The notes: generated by a model from the sequence alone, not told the origin. A stretch of DNA of 64,000 bases from Limnephilus marmoratus (GCA_917880885.1 OU862928.1:8265721-8329720), one strand, 5' to 3'; shown: positions 23,201-38,200, counted from the first letter of the stretch. Made by a program: numbers and translations.

Positions 23201-26200
23201 ACGCTAACAGCATTTTGTCACTGATAACATTTAGTTTTTGGGGTTTAGTCACTGATAAAATGATGTTAACAGAGTTTGGTCTCTGATAAAACATGATTAA
23301 CAGAGATTGGTAGTCATTTTGAGAGGGAACATGGGATTTTTGTTGCAAATAAGGCGTGTGTTTGAGCCTGGTTTGATGAATGTCTTTTTGGTTTTGGTTT
23401 ATATGTACATTAATGCTTCTGTACTTATTTGGCAGTGTGTAGACTCGATACCAATTATCCATCAATTCGAGTCTCCATTTCCACACCAGGCTTTTTTTTA
23501 CACTTTCAATACATATATTATAAACGTCTACACTAGAAAGACTGTGGAGTTATTTTTTATTTGATATTTTACATTAATTTTTTAAGTTACTTAATTTTTT
23601 ATTGAATTTAAAGCAAAGGCATTAGATTTAAGAGTTTTTTTATACTTTTCTTTTAAATTTGGCAGTAAAAATTTAATCTGCTATACGAACATGACAAGAA
23701 AATAAAGTTTTTAAAATTCGATTGTGTAAAAAAAATAAAAACTTTTCTTTATCGATTCATTTTGACCGTGAGTCGTAAAGTTTATAGTTTGTATATTTTT
23801 TGAAATAGATCGACCGCATTAAGTTAAAAGATAAAAACAGTAATATATTTTAACACTCCTGAGGCTATGATAATTAATTTTAAGTTTTTTTTATTTTTTT
23901 GATAATTTGAAGTTATAGCTGTTGAAACGTTTTGCTTTTTGGATTATTTTGTTGTGAAGTTAGACACTTTTGGAACTAATGGAGCCATCTATCAATAACT
24001 CTAACCAACAATTATTATTATTATCATTTAAATACAGAATGTACTTCATTTCATAATAATTATTGTTGGTTATATGTATTACTTATATGTTATAATTACA
24101 TAAATATTTGGTGATAGAGTATGGCGTATCAAGAAACAATTAATCTAAGCATGATTGTCTTATCATATGCTTTGGCCGACACTATTTTTTAAATGCACAC
24201 GGGTATAAATAGCTATCAAACTAAAAAATATATATATTGGTATTTTTTGGAAATTTTCGCAACAATATTAATGTCACTCACTATTTTTGGTGACAGTTCG
24301 AGCGCCACTCATTATTCATGATTGCCAAAAAATGGACGCATTCAGAAATAATAATTGGCGTACAATGAGTTTGTTTGATTTTGTTCAGATATAACTTTAA
24401 AATGACGGCAATTGCTAATTAAAATGGTTTTCCATTATTATTTGTCTGCATCAAATTTATGTCATTTTTGTTACATGTTTTGTCACTATTATAAATTAAA
24501 TCATTTTGTTGCATTTTTGGATATTAATTAGTAGTCATTGGTTTATATACATCGATCGTCCAGTTAGTCAGACATCTCTGAAAAATCTAAATTTGATTGA
24601 GTGCGTAGTTATATATAAAAGTGTACCCTCTATCTGGTACAATACTTATAAAAACCACCAAATCAATTATAATGCAGAAAAACTTGTAGTGAATTTTCGT
24701 TGACATTTTCTGGGTCACTAGTAGGACATTTCAAAATGTCTTACTAATGTACCGGATTGCTGCTATTTTTTAGCATATTTAAAATGTAAAACACGGACAT
24801 GTTTAAATAATATTTGATTTCTTGTGAGCATTCGAATATTGCTTTTCTCGTTATTTCAAAACTCTATATTTGGAGATGTCTGACTACTCAACTGGACGAT
24901 TGATATTTGAGCCTTTTTTGGTCGTTGGCATACTTGAGCATTCAATCTGTCATTAATGCCCATTTAATCCAATATCTAATGATTATTAGTAACAAAATGT
25001 TTTAATTTATTTGTAATTTGTATGTGGAGAGGATATTTAGGCTTTCAGGACCTATTTGATGTAAAATGATGCAATAATCATTTCTGTTGAATTATAATAT
25101 TATATACTACAAGGTGGCATGCTAAAATGGATTTTAATTATTGGTTGTGGTTCTGTTTTCATCGAGAACCTTTTAATTTGCTTTTACAAATGGTTGGGAT
25201 TGTTTATGATTTTATTTTAAATATCTTGTGTTGAATTGTTTTGATCTGCAATAATTCAGTTGTGAATTTACAAGAAAACTGCTTTCGTAGACATCCTAAA
25301 TTTAAAATGAAAAAATTCTGTAAGCACAGGTACTGCGCTCGTCTTTATTTGGGTTTTGACTGGTTACATTGCAATATTTTCAAGGTGTAAATCATTTATT
25401 TTGTACTGTACTTTGTTTCACAGAAGTAAACTATGTGCCAATAACAACATAATATCTTTTAAGCTTGCTGAAGAACATATTAATGTTGCGGTTTAAAGTT
25501 TAAACTTTCGTTGATTCTATTTTTTCTCTGGTTTAAAGGTACACAATTCTTTTTCAGCTTTTTTCCAAACCCAATCTTTTACAATAATCTAATATAGAAA
25601 GTTAATAATTTACATAGTCGCAGAGTTTAAAAGGTAAGATTATTTTTATCAATGTATAAACACCTTTTTGGACAACCGTTATTTCCATTGGATCATGATC
25701 GTTCACCAACTTTTAAAATATCCATTTTTGCATGCCACCCGGTTAGGATAAGGGAGAGGACACATTCATTCAATGGTTACCTAATACAATATACTATTTA
25801 ATTTAAACACCTTATTTACTGTCACAATCGCTAATCGCTTTCGCTAAACGATGTCTTTTGTACTTTCTTATCACCCTGTGTTTTTTTTTTTACCTTAACA
25901 ACTTAACAAACATTCGGACTGAGTTTTTGCAACTAAATAGTGTCAGTTACAATTATTGATTGTTGCCAACAATAATTATTAATTGCTGCCAAAAATTATT
26001 ATTAATTGCTGCCAACAATTTTTATTAATTGCTGTCAACAATTATATTAATTGCTGCCAACAATTATTATTAATTACTGCCAACAATTGTTATTAATTGC
26101 TGCCAACAATTATTATTAATTGCTGCCAACAATTATTATTAATTGCTGTCAACAATTAATATTAATTGCTGTCAACAATTATTATTAATTGCTGCCAACA

Positions 26201-29200
26201 ATTATTATTAATTGCTGTCAACAATTATTATTAATTGCTGTCAACAATTAATATTAGTTGCTGCCAACAATTATTATTAATTGCTGCCAATAATTATTAT
26301 TATTTGCCGCCAACAATTATTATTGATTGCTTTTTACACTTGGGTTGCATAACTCTGTCCATTTTTGAGTCAGTATTATTATCTTAAAGGCTCAGCGCTT
26401 TTGTCATGAATATAATATAAAGTATATTAGCTTTGCGATCAGGTTGGATTATTCATATTAGTTTTGTGTCTAGTTATTTTAGATTTTTATATCACACTTT
26501 AATATTCTTTCTTCTACTTGTAATATTTGGGTTGGGACGTGTTGTTTGGGGAGGATTGGTCACTTGAGAGCCGGCTTGGTTGCACTTACGGGCACGACTA
26601 TTAATACATGTACACGTGTTGTTTAACTTTTGATTGTAACATAGTTATTATCTACCCCAGTAAATGCGTTATTTCGCTTAAAGAGTATTTCACTGATCAA
26701 ATCATGTCAACAGATTTTTCTATTTGACAAAATAATGATAACATAGTTTCTTCACTGATAAAATAATGTTAACAGAATTTGCTCACTGATCAAATCATGA
26801 TAAAATAGTTTCATCGCTGATAAAATAATGTTAACAAGAATTTACTCACTGATAAGATCATGATAACAGAGTTTCATTACTGATAAAAGAATGATAACAG
26901 AATTTGCTCACTGACAAAATAACGATAACATAGTTTCATCCCTGATAAAAGAATGTTAACAGAATTTGCTCATTGATAAAATCATGATAACTGAATTTCA
27001 TCACTGATAAAAAAGAATGTTAACAGAATTTGATCACTGATAAAATCATTATAACAGAGTCAATCATACAAGCCTTTCACTGATAAATTCATGATAACAG
27101 AATTTTGTTACTGGTAAAAACGTTTTAACCGCATTTTGTCACTGATAAAATCATGTTAACAGAGTTTTGTCACTGATAAAAGTATGTTAACAGAGTTATC
27201 TCACTGATGAATAAACTCGTGATGAGCTTTGCTGCATTTAGGGGCACAAGTATAAATAAATAACTTAGTGTCATTTATACCCGACTGAAACTTGCAGCCT
27301 TCTTCAAAAGGCAATGTTTGATTTTTCATTACTTATGGAATAGTCGCTTTGTTCTTTGTTTGAGAGGAGTATTCTGATATCAAAGTGATTGCATGTTTGT
27401 GACTCATTAAATCACCAACGAGAAGACATTATTTAATCTATGGAATGGATTGACTTACGCAGTGAGTACGAACCTTGATAATAACTGGTTTGCCTTCTTT
27501 AATACTTTCGTATTACTTATTCATTTCTTGGGTCTGGTTTTGTATGCTTTTTGTCAATTTTATCCAACATGGATTCACGTCTCAATGTACAATTTTAATA
27601 CAATATTGTCGGGTGTCTCAGCACTACTACTAACATAATAAATTGATCTTTAAACACTATATGTAGCGGCGAAACAGTATTAAAATCATAGACATTCATT
27701 ATCACTGATAAAAGAATGTTAACAGAGTTTCATCACTGATAAAAGAATGTTAACAGAATTTTATCACTGATAAAATCATGATAACAGAAAAGAATGTTAA
27801 CAGAATTTTATCACATGGTAACGGAGTTTCATCACTTATAAAAGAATGTTAACAGAATTTTATCACTGATTAAATTGTGATAACGGAGTTTCATCTCTGA
27901 TAAAAGAATGTTAACAGAATTATATAGCTGACGAAATCATGGTAACAGAGTTTCATCACTGATAAAAGAATGTTAACAAAATTTTATCACTGATAAAATC
28001 ATGATAACAGAAAATAATGTTAACAGAATTTTATCAGTGATAAAATCATGATAACAGAGTTTCATCACTGATAAAAGAAGTTAACCAATTTTTTCTTTCT
28101 TTCTGAAGTTAGAACCTGGTAAACCTCTAAGGCTGAATTTTGTAAAAGGGGCAGTGGACATCAAACGAAAAATTTGTGAAGGATAGCTTGTGATTTTATC
28201 GAAGGAAGCAAACACTTTGTGGTGTGACATTATATATTAAATGAAAGAACACACTTTGTAAAACACCACTTTTTATTAAAAAAGTGGTGTTTTACAAAGT
28301 GTGTTCTTTCATTTAATAGATAGCTTGTGACTTTTACGAACTTTCACGTTCGACGAAAAATAAAAAGCGGGAGTCAAAATAAAATTTTGATTTTCCTGAC
28401 AATGGGTGATGCCGTTATGTGGAAAGAGTTTTAAAAATATCGAATTCTTTCTTGAGCAGATAGACAATTCTGTGTGTGGCCTGACCTGTCTGTGGCCTAG
28501 GAGTCTAAAGATCTGGTGTAAATCTGTTACATTTATCAGTTTTCTTTCAAATCAGTGTAGATCAAACTTCTAGGTTTATCTGTATTAATTCATCAAATTC
28601 ATACAACTCAGTTTATTATTATAATTTTTTATTGTGACAATCTTATTTATCTTCTTCTTCTTGTGCCCTGCCCGTTCAACGGACGTTGGCTATCATGTTG
28701 GCTATGCGGACTTTGTTTACTGCGGCCCGGAACAGCTCCACGGTAGACTGGCCAAACCACTCTCTCAGGTTTTTCAGCCATGAGGTTCTCCTTCTTCCAG
28801 GGCCCCGTCTTCCGGCAATCTTTCCCTGCATTATGAGATGCAGGATTTCACACTTCTCTGGATGTCTAATCACATGTCCAAGATATTGAAGTTTTCGGAT
28901 TTTTATAGTTTTAATTACTTCCTTTTCTTTATTCATCCGAACCATAACATCTTCATTTGTAATCCTGTAGATCCACATCTCGAATGCCTCAAGTCGCCTA
29001 ATTAGTTCTTCAGTAAGCGTCCATGCTTCCATGCCATAAAATAATATCGAAAACATGTAGCATTTGACCATTCGCATTCGTACTCCAAGGTTGAGATCAT
29101 GACTGCAGAACATTTTTTTCATGCGGATAAAGGTTGCACGAGCTTGCTCAATGCGGCATTTGATTTCAACTGAAGGATCCCATCTATCATTTACATTGCA

Positions 29201-32200
29201 GCCCAAGTATACAATACTCTGTGCTTTCTCTAGTTTTGTTCCAGCAATATAAAGATCTTATTTATAGATTTATTCATTTCTATTTGATGTAACTGGACTA
29301 AAATAACACTGCTTTTGCAGCACAAGGTAGGCTTCACTATATATATTCCTCTGTGTTGTTGAAATCCGCTTCAATTAGTTTTAATTTGGTGTATGGGCAT
29401 TGTCACACTAACTTACATTCGGAAATAGTCGAGCATAAATAATAAACCCTTTTTAAATTTTATGTATCTCATCTTCTTCCCCTTGTCCTATTTGGGTCGG
29501 GGACCCATCCACTTCGACAAGAGACATGTTCTGAGCTTCTCTGGTGGCCTCTCCTCTCCTAGCACAGCCTCTGGAGTTGCTTTCCCTAGTTTTGTTTGGT
29601 GTAGCCCACTGAACGTTTTTTCTCTAGAGTTGCCACCAGTATTTGTAAGTCTCTTAGCATTCTCGGTACGTGTATAAGCCATCTCTTGGGACATTAAAAA
29701 AAAAATCATTTCTAAATTATCAAATTTCAAAAAATGTTTTGTTGATCCCTGTTATCAGTAGATCTCGCTAATCCCGTTATCCTTAGCCACTGGAGCGACA
29801 GCGCAATTTAAAACTTTTTTCTCCGATTGCTTTTCGAGATTTTTTGGTGATAATTTTGAATATTTTCCGCCCACATTAAATAAAAATCATACCTCCGAAT
29901 TTTAATATGGAGACATACAAACTGATCATAGTTCTATATAGCTAATGAATTCACCTTTCTTTTTTCGATTATTATATATTCGTAGGATTTATAAAAGAAA
30001 TATTATAACATCGTAAACTTCTACTAATTTTTTTACAAATAAGGGAAAATTTGCCAAAATTGGCAGCAAAGCAATCCAAGGTATTTTAAATAATGCCATA
30101 TTGTGGCAAAAAACGCTCTAGTGGTTAACAAATTATCAAATCGGCCGTCGATACCAAAAAAAAAAAAATGCTCGGTTCATCTTAAAAATACATAGTTTTC
30201 ATGTACAGGGGTACTAGAAAATATATTATTGCTAGTGGTCGTTTATAGAAATTTTGATTCCTTGTCTTTGTGATAGGTTTGCAATCAACCTTTACAGCCT
30301 TAAAGATTCTCATAGTCGCACGGGCTTTTAAAAAAGTAGTTTTTGACTATTTGCTTTTTTTTTTTTTTTTTGCATAATCAAAAGTTTGTTACGCCTTCAA
30401 TTTTCATAATTAATATAACTCATAATTTAAATAAAAATCACTTTCAAGGGAATCATATTTTGGGCAGTTATTCTGACAAGAATAATAATTATCTCTAAAG
30501 CATAAAGACAGAAATAGTGTGATATAAAAAAATAAAAAAAATTATTATTATATATTCCAATACATATTTTTTTAAATACCAACATGACATCATTAATTTA
30601 AGCGATTTTTAAATTCAACGTGTGACAAAAATTTCAAAATTAAAAAAAAAAATTATATTACAAAAAGATAACCAAAATTGAATGAGTTCGTTCCCCTTTA
30701 AAAGACGTGTTAATTTCTATTAAATTTATATTTAAAATGAAAATACTTATGAATTAAAAAGTGCCTTATATAATAAATAGTATTTTTAATGGCATCTATC
30801 CCAACTTTTGTAATTTTTTAAAACTTAATTTAATTTTTTTTCGTTCGGTAAAATTATGTTTTTTTTTCTCTTTATTTCTCAACATGAATAAAATGAAATA
30901 ATTTTTAATATATATGTTACAAAAATACTAAAAAAATCTTGTGTTTTAACCAAAACCCCTCCTTTCATAATTATGTTGTTTAGTGTGGAAACTGTGTATG
31001 TCCTATGCAATATTATTAATTCTTCCTTGTTTCCTGGTGGTGATGTGAACTGCTCTCAGATGGTGGGCGTTGTATTTGAGGTAACCAATAGTATCACCCT
31101 GTTCATCTATGCAACTCTACCTGGAACATTATGCATTACACACATCTCACTGGTATCACAAAAATGGTGTCGACAAATTTAACGATCTTGTTACTTTTTT
31201 ATAACGAATAGGCCACTTGCATGGATTTCATAATGACTTTGAAAAAATTGTGTGGATAGATTTTTCTACCAGGATTACAAATATGTTACTAATTTTTTTT
31301 AGAAATTTATAGTTTTTTCAAATAAATAAATCCTTTTTCGGGCTCATGACATCACTACATGAAAATTTTCCGTCTCCGATAATATTCAATTAATTTTATA
31401 AAATTGTACACTGATTTTTATTTTTTATTTATTGCAACACTTCGATTTCCGGCGAATTTTTGAATTTGACGCTAATGGTACAGTCACACTGGGGCCAACT
31501 TCCAACTGCAAAAGTTTGGACCATTTGGCCCGACTCATCATTCTGCGCAATATTATTACGGAAGTGGTAAAAAATATTATTGTAGAGGATAAAAATTGTT
31601 ATAAATTACAATTTGTTTAGCTTTACGAATCAAAATCAATATTATGGAAACCAAAGCATCACCAGCACAATTGTAGGCAACTGATAAGATACAGCGCCGA
31701 ATCAGCTGTTCGATGTCCGCCATTTTGGAGTTCAAAGTTCGGAGTTGGAGTTCAAGGTTGGCTTTGGTGTGGAAGTAGCATAAAATTCACTTGCTTTATT
31801 GCCTGCGAACTTCGTTACAGGTACTTTCGTACGGTGGTTACACGAATCCATTTTTAAATAACTTACCGCAGCGTCAGAATTCGAATTGAAATATTTTGGT
31901 TCGTCATTTTGACGGATGTTATACAAAAGACTTTTTTTTTTAAATGATTCGGCTGTGTAATTATTGTTTTTTCGCACCCATAAAATTATGTCCCATCTTT
32001 CCGGTTTATAAAAAAATGGTCCGATTTTTCGGAATGAAATTTTCAAAAAATCGCCAGGATTTCAAGAGTACAATTAAAAAAAAAAAAGGAATCTTGAATA
32101 TTTGCCTAAACCGGATTTTTTTTAAATGTGATGCAAATGGCCTATTCTAAGATTCAATCAACTAAACACGGTGTCCTGAAACTCGTAGTACAAGCGAGAA

Positions 32201-35200
32201 ATTTTTTTGATTTGAGCTTTCGTTTTCGAGTAAATCGGGTCCGAGGTTGGAATTTTTTTGGACAAATTTGAAAAAATCGGTCACTAGAGGGTTAGTATTA
32301 GGGAACGTACCCATACTACGTGACACGTTTAGGGGGGGGGGGGGGGGTCTTCAAAATGTCACGCTCCATACAAATGAGCGGCGGGTTGCTTAGGATTTTG
32401 GTCACCGGGGGGGGGGGGGGGGGGGGGGGTTAAAAATTGCAAAAAGTTGGTCACGTAGTATGGGTACGTTCCCTTAGATGTATGTCTTTTAAAATGCACC
32501 GAATGGTAAGCCCGACTCGAAATTTTTATTAACCCTTTAGTTGCCGAAAAAATGGAAAAATCGTTAAAAAATAATATAAAAATCGAAATACTCAGATAAA
32601 AAAAAGAAAAGTTTTTTGGGTTCTCTACGTGATGTAGATTCACTAGTTTCCCGCTTATACTACGAGTTTCTGGACACGTTGTATACTTAAGTTATTAGCC
32701 AAAAAATCTAAAAAAACAGCTCTTTTGCCATAACATAAATACATTTTTCTATCGATTTTCATGTTTTATTTTCTAATTTATATTCTCTACATACCTTAAC
32801 CTCTCAGGCCTTAACCATATTCTGTCTGTAGGTCAGAATATTTCCGCTTTGCATTAAAATCCAAATAAATGGAATATTTGTGAATTTATCCAAAAACTAA
32901 AAACAGTTTTTGAGAGGTGATGAAATACGCTTTCAAATTTTAGTATTAGAAATAACTGTAACTTTTTAAATATAAAATTTTTGATGTAAATATTAAAAAA
33001 TTGAAAAAAATGGAAATCCTTACGTTAGCTAACTAACTGAAGTTACTTGTGATGAAAAAACAAAAACATAAACATATTTTATTAAACGAATGTATTATAA
33101 ACGTTATGATAACCTCACTTTTTTATCATTTCATGCAAAAATAAATTTTAAAAGATTCCCAAAGTTTTATAATTTTTTTCAAATTGAGGTCGGAAACTTT
33201 GGTTTCATAAAAGTGTACATTTTAATTATTTTGTGGTTAACTTTTACTTTTAAATACATGTAATGCTTCTTTCTCTTTCGAATACTGTTTAGATCATATT
33301 TCTCATAATGCTAGTAAGGGAGATACAACGATTTCTATGAGACCTATGTGAGTTGTTTTCAAAAGCAAACAAATTAGCCTGTTGTAGTTGTTCTCAAAAG
33401 CAAAGATAAAGTAAAAAAATCTAAAAAACAGCTTTTCTGCCATCACATAAATACATTTTTCTATCGATTTACGTTTTAAAAAAAAAATATGAACCTTTGT
33501 GAATTTTTATTAATTATTTTCACATGAAACTACTAAAAAGTGAGGTGAGAATAAGGCCCTCCGTTCATGGAAACACTTACAAACTACGTGATTGTGACGA
33601 AACCACAAGTACCCTGCAGATATACCACTCTTTAATGCTGGTTTCCGTACACGGCGCTACCCGAAATATACTGAACTTGATCATTTTTCACGTGCAGCCG
33701 TGGAGTTAACACGATGTCGAGCAATGTCATATGACTTTTTTTCCAACATCAATCCATGCCTTCTCCACTAAATCCTTTCTTACGTATTCTGGTAAAGTTT
33801 AGTTATATAAACATGCATTTTTTCCACTTTCAGAAAAAATCTAACATTACTTTCATGTTCGACGCCATTTCTGTCAAACGTCAAACGAAAAAGTATCAGA
33901 CACAAATGATGCAACGCGTCAGGTGCGATCAGCATCGCAGGTACGGGGCACCAGCAAAATCGTACAGGGGGTACTTACGATCGGCACGTATGATACGCTC
34001 ATGAGGATCGAATAGCTTGTAAGTAGCGTCATGTACGGAGGCACTAACGTTTATAATACATTTTTCTAATAAAACATGTATTTTTATTTGAAAAAACGTA
34101 AGGTGAACTATTTTTAAAACTTTTCTCTGCTCGTATTAAAAATTATCGTATTTCAAAAATCGTACGTTTATTTCTAATAATAAAATTTGAAAGCTTATTT
34201 CATCACTTCAAAAACAGTTTTTAATTTTCGGATAGGTTTAGAAACATTCCATTTATTAGGATTTTATTGCAAAGCGGAAATACTCTGACCTGAAGGAATA
34301 TGCTCGAGGCCTGAGGGGTTAATTTTTTTTATAAAAGTTGAACATCGAACAAAGTAAACGTTTCCATGGAAATAGTAACATTCAATATTGCTCCAAATAA
34401 TTATAAGTTAGGGCAATTTCGGTAACCAACATACCGAATTCACGTGTTTATAAATTTGAGGATTTTTTAATTTTGTTTTTTAATGAACCTAAATATGGGA
34501 CAAGCGGTGAAATACAGGTGGATTCATTGGCTTTTAACCACAGCAAGCAATTTATGTTTGTGGCAGGGTATTTATAAGAAAATAGTCTTTCAGCGTTGGT
34601 CAGTTTATTTCTCTTATATACAGGGTTCACAGCTTATAGTAAAAACAGAGTACAGGAAAGTTGTAGCTCAAAGTAAAATCACTAACAGCCTTACTAAAAA
34701 AAAACCACAGCGCGACCAATTAACTGTGTTATTGCAATAACATAATTATCCCTTGTATACACTAAATCACGTTTTATTACCAATAACGTTTCTTGCGTGC
34801 TCACGCTGTTAAAATGCTTAAAGATCTGACAACGTCGCAAATGGTTATAATTTAGTAGGAAAAAATGTTGTTTTAATTATTCTCCGCCAGGAGCATTATT
34901 GGCGCGCGTGTGCATCAACGGCCCGCGATGAACACACAGCTTGCTTGAAAACCAAGCCCAGGTGTGTTTATGGCGGGATGTCGAAAATTTTGTTAGATGT
35001 TGTGATTTTACTTAATAATTTCTATTGTAGTGACGAAATAACTGTTCTATTCATATAATTAATATATATACCGTATTATTTGTGTGGTTTACATAAGTTT
35101 AATCAAGTTATTGTACAAACGCCGTACTTTCAAAGTTGAACTGTCAGAATACTGTTTTATAGGTTACATAAAAGATAAAATTAACATTTTAAGATCTTTA

Positions 35201-38200
35201 TTTTAAGAGAATTCCTTAAAAGTGATAATTTTTTATAATATTAATATCTAATACATGTGTTCGTAAACGTATAAAAAGAAATTAACGTCTTTAGAGATGC
35301 AATAAATCTGTTTTAAAAGTCAGTATTATTTCTAAGTTATTTTTTTGGCAATAAACAAAACTTTTAAATTTTTTATTATTTTTTTATTGTATACACGATG
35401 AAAAAGTGAGGTGATAGTTTCCTTCCAAATTTATTACATAAAAGGACTGTGTTTTTTAAATTTTGATTTTATTTAAATTTCTCTACATTTTGGTCAAAAA
35501 TGTTGTGGGAGGAAATTTTTTTCCATTTTTTTCCGAGTTTGAATCTTAAAATATGGCAGTTTTTGAAAGCTAAAGTGTATTTCAAATACACAAATCTAAA
35601 AGGTAATTGTATCTAGTTTTCATAAATGGTATTTGTTTTTACGACACCTTCAAAAATAAGAAATATATAGAACATTCAAAATACTATGGAAAAATTACAA
35701 ATATCGTTCGAACATCAATGGTTAAAACAGATAAACTACCCTCTCAGGCCGCGGAAACCATGTGTATTTCTTTCAAAGAACAAATTTTTAATTAGTAATG
35801 TTTTCACATCCGCGGCCGTTTGTCAATTGAATAAAATTTTCACTGGGTTTTTTAGTAAGGCTGTTAGAGTTTAAACAATGTTTACTGACATTCTCGCTAA
35901 ACACTCTCAGCCTTACTAAAAAACCCAGTGAAAATTTTATTCAATTGACAAACGGCCGCGGATGTGAAAACATTACTAATTAAAAATTTGTTCTTTGAAA
36001 GAAATACACATGGTTTCCGCGGCCTGAGAGGGTAGTTTATCTGTTTTAACCATTGATGTTCGAACGATATTTGTAATTTTTCCATAGTATTTTGAATGTT
36101 CTATATATTTCTTATTTTTGAAGGTGTCGTAAAAACAAATACCATTTATGAAAACTAGATACAATTACCTTTTAGATTTGTGTATTTGAAATACACTTTA
36201 GCTTTCAAAAACTGCCATATTTTAAGATTCAAACTCGGAAAAAAATGGAAAAAAATTTCCTCCCACAACATTTTTGACCAAAATGTAGAGAAATTTAAAT
36301 AAAATCAAAATTTAAAAAACACAGTCCTTTTATGTAATAAATTTGGAAGGAAACTATCACCTCACTTTTTCATCGTGTATACAATAAAAAAATAATAAAA
36401 AATTTAAAAGTTTTGTTTATTGCCAAAAAAATAACTTAGAAATAATACTGACTTTTAAAACAGATTTATTGCATCTCTAAAGACGTTAATTTCTTTTTAT
36501 ACGTTTACGAACACATGTATTAGATATTAATATTATAAAAAATTATCACTTTTAAGGAATTCTCTTAAAATAAAGATCTTAAAATGTTAATTTTATCTTT
36601 TATGTAACCTATAAAACAGTATTCTGACAGTTCAACTTTGAAAGTACGGCGTTTGTACAATAACTTGATTAAACTTATGTAAACCACACAAATAATACGG
36701 TATATATATTAATTATATGAATAGAACAGTTATTTCGTCACTACAATAGAAATTATTAAGTAAAATCACAACATCTAACAAAATTTTCGACATCCCGCCA
36801 TAAACACACCTGGGCTTGGTTTTCAAGCAAGCTGTGTGTTCATCGCGGGCCGTTGATGCACACGCGCGCCAATAATGCTCCTGGCGGAGAATAATTAAAA
36901 CAACATTTTTTCCTACTAAATTATAACCATTTGCGACGTTGTCAGATCTTTAAGCATTTTAACAGCGTGAGCACGCAAGAAACGTTATTGGTAATAAAAC
37001 GTGATTTAGTGTATACAAGGGATAATTATGTTATTGCAATAACACAGTTAATTGGTCGCGCTGTGGTTTTTTTTTAGTAAGGCTGTTAGCGTAATAACCT
37101 CAACAGAGGACCCGTGGTCTCGTAGTTGGGTTAAGGTTTTCCTGACAAGTAATGTCCCCGAGGGCGCTGTTACTTGAATTCCCAAGGAGGACCCAGAGGG
37201 CTCTCTCGACTTGGTACTGGGGAGGGTTAACCAGGAGACTGGATACTCTGGCTCCATATAGGCCTGCACGGTGTTATATACCCTTTCGGGCAGGGTAGTG
37301 CCCGCCGATGCCGGAGGGGTGGGGATAGCTCGGTCAATGGGGTGTCTTCTTGTCCGGGTGGTGAGCCGAAAGTCGCCGAGCAAGACGGCGCTATGCGTGT
37401 GAGAGAGAAAGTATTCCGATCCGTGTGTCAAACCAAATACCGCGCACTACATGTTTCAATATTAATATTCCTAGTAGACTATTTTTGGAATGAACGGCCG
37501 AATCCAAAACTTAAGAGTAATTAAACTTAAGAGAAAATCGTGGGGCAAATGTATTTATATTAAGATTGGTAGCAAAGATTTCGAAATACTAGAGATGTGC
37601 TAACCGCTGCTTTTACTTGGTGGGACTGTGTTTCCTGGTGTCGCCGATATTATTAACCAATACTACTGTACACCTTAAAAAAATCAATTAAATGAACAAA
37701 TTCTTTCCACATTCAAACTATGTCCATAAGGTAGTAATCCACCAACGATCGGGCGGCCATCATAGATTATCTCTTGTATTTCAATATCTATGTTTGGTAA
37801 CATGGTTACTTTTATATATTTGGCGATTTATAACTAAGATAGTCAATTGAATTGTAGAATTCTTAATGATTTTGTTTGTAAAATTGTTTTTTTTAACCCC
37901 TCCGCAACTTAAGCAGATATATGCGTTAAAAATACGACAGCAGTCAAGTACAATAAGCGTGTTTATACGTCAGCGCGTGTGTCTCCATAGAAATCGTTCT
38001 AACTCCGTTATTGTTTTAGTTACATCCCTAAAACAAAAAGTAAAAGGTCGATAGTAGCCGATCAAGCCGTACATCCCTATCAAGTTGTCCATTGAAATAC
38101 ATAACAAGAATTCTGCTGTCAGTCGCGTAGTTGACACAAATATTTACCCGCCCAAATTTACTACGGGCGGCTCGACCGCGCTCGACATTGTTAATTTTTA

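Noticed and set aside
34448..34740. Overlapping 60- and 85-codon frames beside the palindrome
   Set aside because: No motif, and the two frames overlap on opposite strands. They look like chance open frames.
35607..36164. Two identical 62-codon genes in opposite directions
   Set aside because: They are mirror frames of the palindrome arms, AT-rich, without domain or start context.
37048..37431. 127-codon minus-strand gene
   Set aside because: No recognisable domain. Most of it is the GC-rich patch and its end runs into the palindrome.
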